DNA of 64,000 nucleotides. Source: Oceaniovalibus sp. ACAM 378 (GTDB taxonomy: Bacteria > Pseudomonadota > Alphaproteobacteria > Rhodobacterales > Rhodobacteraceae). Where the stretch lies: NCBI RefSeq assembly GCF_008085915.1, contig NZ_VSJK01000001.1, positions 124,001-188,000 of the forward strand, in the 5' to 3' direction. Below, piece after piece: positions 56,278 through 64,000 of this stretch (within the stretch, counting starts at the first letter, position 1; every line of letters begins with the position of its first letter). A program made the translations under genes and the position numbers. The notes beneath the pieces are model-generated. The model did no database searches. It saw nothing but the letters and a program-made list of their open reading frames with translations, and was not told where the DNA came from.

Positions 56278-58368
56278 CTAACCAAGTTGATTCTGGACCG
56301 TGGTTGTAAGCTGGGTCAGTGAAAACGGCTTTGGCAGGAAGATGGAGTTTGGAATTGATGCTTGGGTTTCGGTCAGGCTTTCCTCGGAGTACCCTGAAAC
56401 AAACACCACCTTGGTGTCTGGCCGCCCGACAAGCGCCTGGCGAACCCAGCTGGGCCCATCCAAGCCGGGCATGATCACATCGGTCACGAAAATATCGACC
56501 GACAGGGTTGGATCCTGAAGCAATTCAAGCGCCTGTTCACCATTCTCAGCCTCCACCACCGTAAAGCCACGCAACCGGAGGGCACGCGCGGCGAAAGCAC
56601 GAACCGGCGCCTCATCCTCCACCAGCAGCACCGCACCATTGCCACGGGCGTGCGACACAGACTCCGGTTGCTGCGTGACGGCGGCGGCCCGGCATTTTTC
56701 ATCCTTGCGGGCCAAAAAGTATAGGGAGAATGTCGAACCGACCCCGACTTCGCTGTCGGCAAAGATGAACCCCCCCGTCTGCTTGACGATACCATAGGCA
56801 GTGGACAGCCCCAGACCGGTGCCTTCGCCGGTTTTCTTGGTTGTGAAAAACGGCTCGAACAACTTGGGCAGTTTGTCGGCCGTGATTCCGACCCCCTGAT
56901 CCTTGACCCGCACGACGACATAGACGCCCGGCGGCACCTCGACCCTGTCGCGGATATAGGGCTGTTCCAGCGTTTCGACCTGGGTACCGATTTCGATCTG
57001 GCCACCGCCGGGCATCGCGTCCCGGGCGTTGACCACAAGATTCATGATCACCTGCTCAAGCTGGCGTTTGTCCGCGCGGATCGGCAAAAGGGCCGGATCG
57101 TGGCTGAATGTCAGGTGAACTTTTTCGCCGACGAGACGGTTTAAAAGATGCGTGAGTTCGGCCAGTGAGTGACGCAGGTCCAAAAGCTCAGGCCGCAGAT
57201 TCTGCTTTCGCGAAAAGGCCAGCAACTGCCCCACCAGACTCGCGGCACGGTTAGCGTTCTGGTTGATCTGCTCAAGATCTGCAAAATCTGGATCAAATTC
57301 ATCCCGCCGCAACAGCAGCAGATCGCAATGTCCACTGATCGCAGTCAGCAGATTGTTGAAATCATGCGCCACGCCACCCGCCAACTGGCCGATCGCCTGC
57401 ATCTTCTGGCTCTGGACGAATTGCGCCTCGAGTGTTTTCAGTTCGGTGGCGTCGTTAAGGATCGCCACAAGACGCATGTCATCGCCGGTGCCAAGCTGAT
57501 CCAGAGTGATCTGCAGATACAATTCCCGGTGGTCCGGCGCCAGACGCACAACTTCGGGCCGGTGCAGCCCGCGCCCTTCAAAGGCATCGCGCAGCCATTC
57601 GCGGACCGGGCGGCCCAACCCTTCTACCACCGACGACAGCCCTTGCCCGACCACTTCGGTATCCTCAAGCAGGTTGCGCGCGCGGCGGTTCGCCTTTTCT
57701 ATCATGCCGGTGCGATCGATCTGCAGCATCGGCACCGGCAAGCTGTCAAAATACGCTTCGACTGAGTCGAGCGAACCGCGTTCCGGCAGACAGCTGTCAT
57801 CAATTGTTTCGGCTTCGGTCATCGTTTCACCGGCCACGGGGGCCAACCGCCACATCAACCCGTCGGACCCGACCTTTGTCACGACAAGGCGCAGCGTCGG
57901 GCAGGACGAACCGTTCAGCGCATGCACTGCGCGACCCTCACCCATCGCGATCCGGCGCATCATCACCAATACATCTCGCGGCGCCGCAACATAAAGTCCG
58001 AGAATCGTCAGCGCACTGTCATCCGGCTGTCGAGCAAACAATGATTCCGCAACGGCATTCTGAACCTCGATCCGGCCATCGAGATCCGTCAGAAAAACCG
58101 GCTGGTCGTCATTCAACGTCAGATCGTGAAAGGCACTAAGCCGTTCCCGCAGCGCCCGTCGTCGCAGCAGCGCCGCGCCAGACAGCAAAAGCGCCAGCAT
58201 GCCCAAGGTCAGCGCTGTAAATCCCAGTATGATCTGCAAGGGGTTGGCGGACACCATGCCCCCCGCCACACTGGCAATGGCCGCCAAAAGCCAGATCACC
58301 GGCGCCCTTGCCGAAAGCGTTGCAGCCGTCTGCCCGAGGGATAGCGGAGGAAAGGAAACGTCAGTCAC
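56278..58368 (-). CDS. cckA: Hybrid sensor histidine kinase CckA
   Basis: A cell-cycle and motility kinase that feeds phosphate through ChpT to CtrA. The 696-residue protein has two membrane helices (about residues 22-66), two PAS-like domains (about 85-180 and 200-310), HisKA with GGVAHDFNNLLTAISGH (His335), HATPase (NLVVNARDAMPGGG, GVGITADKLPKLFEPFFTT, GEGTGLGLSTAYG) and a C-terminal receiver (LLVEDEAPVRAFA, Asp630 in VTDVIMPGLDG). The start is GTG 58368 with AGGTGA upstream. A CtrA-type box lies 51 bases upstream. Confidence 0.95.
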   Translation of the reverse strand: MTDVSFPPLSLGQTAATLSARAPVIWLLAAIASVAGGMVSANPLQIILGFTALTLGMLALLLSGAALLRRRALRERLSAFHDLTLNDDQPVFLTDLDGRIEVQNAVAESLFARQPDDSALTILGLYVAAPRDVLVMMRRIAMGEGRAVHALNGSSCPTLRLVVTKVGSDGLMWRLAPVAGETMTEAETIDDSCLPERGSLDSVEAYFDSLPVPMLQIDRTGMIEKANRRARNLLEDTEVVGQGLSSVVEGLGRPVREWLRDAFEGRGLHRPEVVRLAPDHRELYLQITLDQLGTGDDMRLVAILNDATELKTLEAQFVQSQKMQAIGQLAGGVAHDFNNLLTAISGHCDLLLLRRDEFDPDFADLEQINQNANRAASLVGQLLAFSRKQNLRPELLDLRHSLAELTHLLNRLVGEKVHLTFSHDPALLPIRADKRQLEQVIMNLVVNARDAMPGGGQIEIGTQVETLEQPYIRDRVEVPPGVYVVVRVKDQGVGITADKLPKLFEPFFTTKKTGEGTGLGLSTAYGIVKQTGGFIFADSEVGVGSTFSLYFLARKDEKCRAAAVTQQPESVSHARGNGAVLLVEDEAPVRAFAARALRLRGFTVVEAENGEQALELLQDPTLSVDIFVTDVIMPGLDGPSWVRQALVGRPDTKVVFVSGYSEESLTETQASIPNSIFLPKPFSLTQLTTTVQNQLG

Positions 58369-58418
58369 GTGGTCACCTGCAAAACACTGCTTTTGACAAC
58401 AGACATCCTCTGCAAAGG

Positions 58419-58433
58419 TTAAATCCCGATTAA
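58419..58433. promoter_or_regulatory. CtrA-type box before cckA
   Basis: TTAA-ATCCCGA-TTAA matches the CtrA motif TTAA-N7-TTAA exactly and lies 51 bases upstream of the cckA start codon. This would place cckA under control of the regulator it activates. No GTTC-N7-GTTC box is seen in this region. Confidence 0.6.
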
Positions 58434-58477
58434 TCGCAATCGACCCGCAATTGATCCGGCCATGCGCTTTTCGCGTC

Positions 58478-58494
58478 AGGCTTGTGCGAAGCCT
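58478..58494 (-). terminator. Hairpin directly after the RsmB-type gene
   Basis: AGGCTT/AAGCCT with loop GTGCG ends one base before the stop codon of the methylase gene. There is no T-run. It may separate this gene from cckA. Confidence 0.35.
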
Positions 58495-61552
<3,058 letters not shown>

Positions 61553-61569
61553 GTGTCGGCGGAGACGCC

Positions 61570-61990
61570 TGGGGCACGGGTTTGTGATCGCGGTTCGGTA
61601 CGGCATGCGCTGGACCGAGCTGCTGGAAACCGCAAATCTGGCCATGATGATTTCTTCGGTCATCTGGGCATGCTGATCTACCTGCGGTTTCTGAGGTTCG
61701 CCAACCTGCCGGGCGCATTTTTCGGTTCCATCACCGGGCTGGAGCAGTCGCCGATGCTGACGCTGGTGCTGATCCGTACTGGGGATTTTCACCGATCCGA
61801 TTGGAATGCTGCTGCTGACCACGCCGGTTTCCCATTCAGCGATGATGGCGCTGAATGGCGGCCGGGCGTTTGGGCAGAGCTTTCGGCGCTTAACATGTCG
61901 GGGCCGATCTATGGGATCTGGTTCGGCATCCCTGTGAACAAGATGGGCGCGTTCCTGGTTGCCGACGCCCTGAACATCACTACGATGATG
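61570..61990 (+). pseudogene. Decayed TRAP transporter large permease (DctM-like) fragment
   Basis: Three pieces of a DctM C-terminal half are readable in different frames. First FLRFANLPGAFFGSITGLEQ then SPMLTLVLI, next LGIFTDPIGMLLLTTPV (shifted by +1 near 61775), and then SGPIYGIWFGIPVNKMGAF back in the first frame. In intact proteins these correspond to the helix before, the LG-F-DPI-MLLLT-P motif, and the later WFGI-V-K segment. The frameshifts and missing N-terminal half mark a pseudogene. The family assignment is from motif memory, not a search. Confidence 0.5.
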
Positions 61991-62043
61991 GCGGTGCCTG
62001 GCATTGTGGTTGCCACCGCTCGCCTGAGCGATGGCAACCGGGG

Positions 62044-62406
62044 TCAGGCCGACCGGAAACAGCCTTTGGACAGTCCAGCTTCATGAATCGCATCGTATTG
62101 TCCTTTGGCCACGGACAATGCGGCGGCGTGATCCGTGCCGGCGGCAAGCCCGAACAGCGCGGGCCAGAAAATTACCATTCCAACAGCCATCAATGCGGCG
62201 TCGCTGTCGGCCTTTTTCTTCTGGGCGCCGGTCAGGGTAGTGACCTGAGTCACCAGCTGCGTTCGTTCGCTGATCAGTTGTTTGCAACTGAGATGTTGAT
62301 AGGTGGTGGGTGAAATATAGGTTCGGGTCACTTGATCGGGCTGTTCGGCACAGGCCGACAAAAAGACCGATCCGACCAGCAGGGCGGAAAATGCAATACG
62401 GCTCAC
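62044..62406 (-). CDS. Small outer- or inner-membrane lipoprotein, unknown function
   Basis: A 120-residue protein with a lipoprotein signal (RIAFSALLVGSVFLSAC), Cys lipidated at the LSAC lipobox. The mature part has a helical segment YQHLSCKQLISERTQLVTQV, then a coiled coil (TLTGAQKKKADSDAALM) and a hydrophobic stretch VGMVIFWPALFGLAAGTDH, ending SKGCFRSA. The start is GTG 62406 with AGAGGA 8 bases upstream. I do not recognise a named family, though similar lipoproteins with a GMVIFWP-like helix are seen across proteobacteria. Confidence 0.7.
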   Translation of the reverse strand: MSRIAFSALLVGSVFLSACAEQPDQVTRTYISPTTYQHLSCKQLISERTQLVTQVTTLTGAQKKKADSDAALMAVGMVIFWPALFGLAAGTDHAAALSVAKGQYDAIHEAGLSKGCFRSA

Positions 62407-62518
62407 GTTGGTTGATCCTCTGGCTTGATTCAGTGAACCAAGCCTCGCATCACCCCGTAAAAAAAGAAAAAACCCGGGACGGCTTTCTGCGCAAGGTTTG
62501 ATTTGAATCGTACGTCTT
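62407..62518 (-). terminator. T-rich tract downstream of aglK
   Basis: On the minus strand GTCCCGGG is followed by TTTTTTCTTTTTTTACGGGG (about 62456-62480), just beyond the aglK stop. A clear stem is not formed, so termination here is only suggested by the T-run. Confidence 0.35.
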
Positions 62519-63661
62519 TCAGTGAACGGAAACCGCCAGGTGCGCAGTTGTTGCCGTTTTTGCCAGCCCGCCGGTGCGATAGAGCAACGATTCACCGTCT
62601 ATGAACAGATGAACTTTCGACGGTTCGGCGCCCAATCTCACGCTGCGTCCGCGGAGTTCTGATTGGGTACCGGCCAATTTACTGATGACCGGGCCGCCTT
62701 CGCCGACCTTTTCGAAATACAAAAGCGTGACTTCGCCAAGTGCTTCGGTGATCTCGACCTTGCCCTCAAAGATATATTCACCGGTGGTTTCTACCAGATG
62801 CTCGGGACGGACACCCACATTCACCTGCGCCCCCATGTCGGATTGCTGCGATGGATAATCCGACACGGCCACACCGCCCCCGTCCATTTCGATTATCGTC
62901 TGCGCGCCGGTGCCCGTGATCTTGCCGGGCAACAGGTTCATTGACGGCGATCCGATGAATTGCGCGACGAACTCGTTCTCTGGCTTTTCATACAGGGTCA
63001 ACGGGCTGCCCACCTGAGCGATACCGCCACCGGCCAGCACCACGATCCGCGTGGCCAGTGTCATCGCCTCGACCTGATCATGGGTCACATAGATCATCGT
63101 GCTGTCGGGCATCGCCTCTTTCAGCTGGGCGATCTCAATCCGCGTGGCGACCCGCAGGGCGGCATCGAGGTTGGAAAGCGGTTCGTCGAACAGATAGACC
63201 TTGGGGTCGCGCACGATCGACCGACCGATCGCCACTCGCTGCCGTTGACCGCCCGACAGCGCCTTCGGAAGCCGGTCGAGATAGGGTTCGAGTTGCAGGA
63301 TCTTGCTGGCCTTTTCGATGGCTTCGTTGATCTCTGCCTTGCTTTTCTTGGCGATTTTCAGCGCAAACGCCATGTTGTCGCGCACGGTCATATGCGGGTA
63401 GAGGGCATAGGATTGAAACACCATGGCGATGCCGCGTTGCGCCGGGGGCACGTCGTTCACCACCTGTCCGTCGATCCTGAGTTCGCCGGAGGTGATTTTC
63501 TCCAGCCCCGCAATCATTCGCAGCAGGGTGGATTTGCCACAGCCCGATGGCCCGACAAAGACAATCAACTCGCCCGTCCGAATGTCGAGGTTGATATTCT
63601 TGAGAACGTCCACCGTTCCGCCATAGGTCTTGGCGATATCGGTCAAAAGCAGATCGGCCAT
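62519..63661 (-). CDS. aglK: Alpha-glucoside ABC transporter ATP-binding protein
   Basis: A 380-residue MalK/UgpC-type ATPase. Walker A is GPSGCGKST, the signature LSGGQRQRVAIGR, Walker B YLFDEPLSNLD and the switch YVTHDQVEAM. A C-terminal regulatory/TOBE domain follows (VGVRPEHL then EITEALGEVTLLYF). AGGAG lies 7 bases before ATG 63661, 14 bases after the alpha-glucosidase stop. The pairing with an alpha-glucosidase gene matches the aglEFGAK arrangement of alphaproteobacteria, which gives the substrate class. Confidence 0.88.
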   Translation of the reverse strand: MADLLLTDIAKTYGGTVDVLKNINLDIRTGELIVFVGPSGCGKSTLLRMIAGLEKITSGELRIDGQVVNDVPPAQRGIAMVFQSYALYPHMTVRDNMAFALKIAKKSKAEINEAIEKASKILQLEPYLDRLPKALSGGQRQRVAIGRSIVRDPKVYLFDEPLSNLDAALRVATRIEIAQLKEAMPDSTMIYVTHDQVEAMTLATRIVVLAGGGIAQVGSPLTLYEKPENEFVAQFIGSPSMNLLPGKITGTGAQTIIEMDGGGVAVSDYPSQQSDMGAQVNVGVRPEHLVETTGEYIFEGKVEITEALGEVTLLYFEKVGEGGPVISKLAGTQSELRGRSVRLGAEPSKVHLFIDGESLLYRTGGLAKTATTAHLAVSVH

Positions 63662-63675
63662 CGGTTCGCTCCTGT

Positions 63676-64000
63676 TTATTCCGTTGTTCCGGCGTGGTCG
63701 GCCACCGCAAAGAATGCCTGCCAGGGCGGCAACAGCCAATCGTCCCCGTCTGCAGTGACGTCAAAGGGTGCGCTGCGGTCGTGACGCCAACCGCCCGGCG
63801 GCAGGATCAGCCGCTGATCTTCCCCGGTAAGGTTGAAGGCGCACAGGATGCTGTGCCCGTCCAGCGTGCGGATCATCACCAGCATGTCGTCGCTGGCCTG
63901 CACCACCTTCAGGTTGCCCTTGATCAGCGGCGCGTGACCTTTGCGGAAATTCAGCATCGCGCGATAGAATTCCAGCGTTGAATCCTGTGCACCGTCCTGC
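63676..64000 (-). CDS. aglA: Alpha-glucosidase (GH13), C-terminal end
   Basis: The last 107 codons of a glycoside hydrolase family 13 alpha-glucosidase; the catalytic barrel lies beyond the right edge. The visible part has QDSTLEFYRAMLNFRKGHAP, then DMLVMIRTLDGHSILCAFNLTG and a C-terminal beta-sandwich ending in WLLPPWQAFFAVADHAG. The assignment rests on this C-terminal pattern and on the following aglK gene. Confidence 0.8.
   Translation of the reverse strand, partial: QDGAQDSTLEFYRAMLNFRKGHAPLIKGNLKVVQASDDMLVMIRTLDGHSILCAFNLTGEDQRLILPPGGWRHDRSAPFDVTADGDDWLLPPWQAFFAVADHAGTTE

Noticed and set aside
58369-58494. LexA box upstream of cckA, as known in Rhodobacter capsulatus
   Set aside because: No GTTC-N7-GTTC or GAAC-N7-GAAC pattern is present in this stretch.

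Overview
The window is a GC-rich, densely packed chromosomal segment from an alphaproteobacterium, most probably a marine or soil member of the Rhodobacterales (Roseobacter/Paracoccaceae group). This rests on several signals: a PHA cluster of phaZ, phaC, phaP and phaR; a suf operon headed by an IscR with a single cysteine; CckA next to recA; alpha-type SOS and CtrA sites; an NDUFA12-like subunit next to DUF2155; and accBC followed by aat. I see no rRNA, tRNA, CRISPR array, prophage or intact insertion sequence. It reads as core chromosome with a few decayed patches.

Layout. 1-2919: polyamine-type catabolism (glutamine synthetase-like ligase cut by the left edge, class I amidotransferase, and a divergent class III aminotransferase). 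2946-8018: PHA metabolism, with three exact CTGC-N3-GCAG PhaR-type operators. 8023-12405: alpha/beta hydrolases and an MFS transporter. 12617-16463: thrS, a cold-shock gene, a small secreted protein and a YghU-type glutathione transferase. 16469-25348: the iscR-suf operon on the minus strand. It carries two cysteine desulfurases and an FkbM-type methyltransferase between sufB and sufC, and has one Irr/ICE-like palindrome in front of iscR and a second inside the first desulfurase gene. 25532-31206: hydrolase, icd, an SMR efflux pump, a small membrane-peptide operon and typA. 31298-34605: RidA-like protein, methyltransferase, clpX and clpP. 34858-38065: glpD-glpK glycerol use. 38472-45791: small kinase, aldo/keto reductase plus flavin reductase, an ABC-ATPase/FtsX-permease/lipocalin operon and a PNPOx-like protein. 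45792-48448: preT-preA pyrimidine reduction. 48656-51142: accB, accC and aat. 51109-54885: DUF2155, NDUFA12-like, DUF1330 and alaS. 55030-61157: recA, cckA, an RsmB-type methylase and guaB. 61158-62043: a decayed patch with a frameshifted TRAP-transporter (DctM) remnant. 62044-64000: a lipoprotein, then aglK and the end of an alpha-glucosidase gene.

How the parts connect. Carbon storage is arranged around PhaR, which should sense PHA and repress phasin, synthase and perhaps depolymerase through the operators seen. Iron-sulfur assembly is one long transcript with iron-type control sites. The cckA-recA neighbourhood joins the CtrA phosphorelay (a TTAA-N7-TTAA site before cckA) and the SOS response (a GTTC-N7-GTTC site before recA). 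Glycerol, alpha-glucoside, polyamine and pyrimidine catabolism suggest a generalist heterotroph.

The observations I consider most worth following are the intragenic ICE-like box, two 24-residue hydrophobic peptides in tight operon contexts, the lysine/proline-rich tail on PhaZ, a hydrolase whose nucleophile serine is replaced by glycine, the CtrA-type box before cckA, and a near-identical 21-base motif in two distant intergenic regions.
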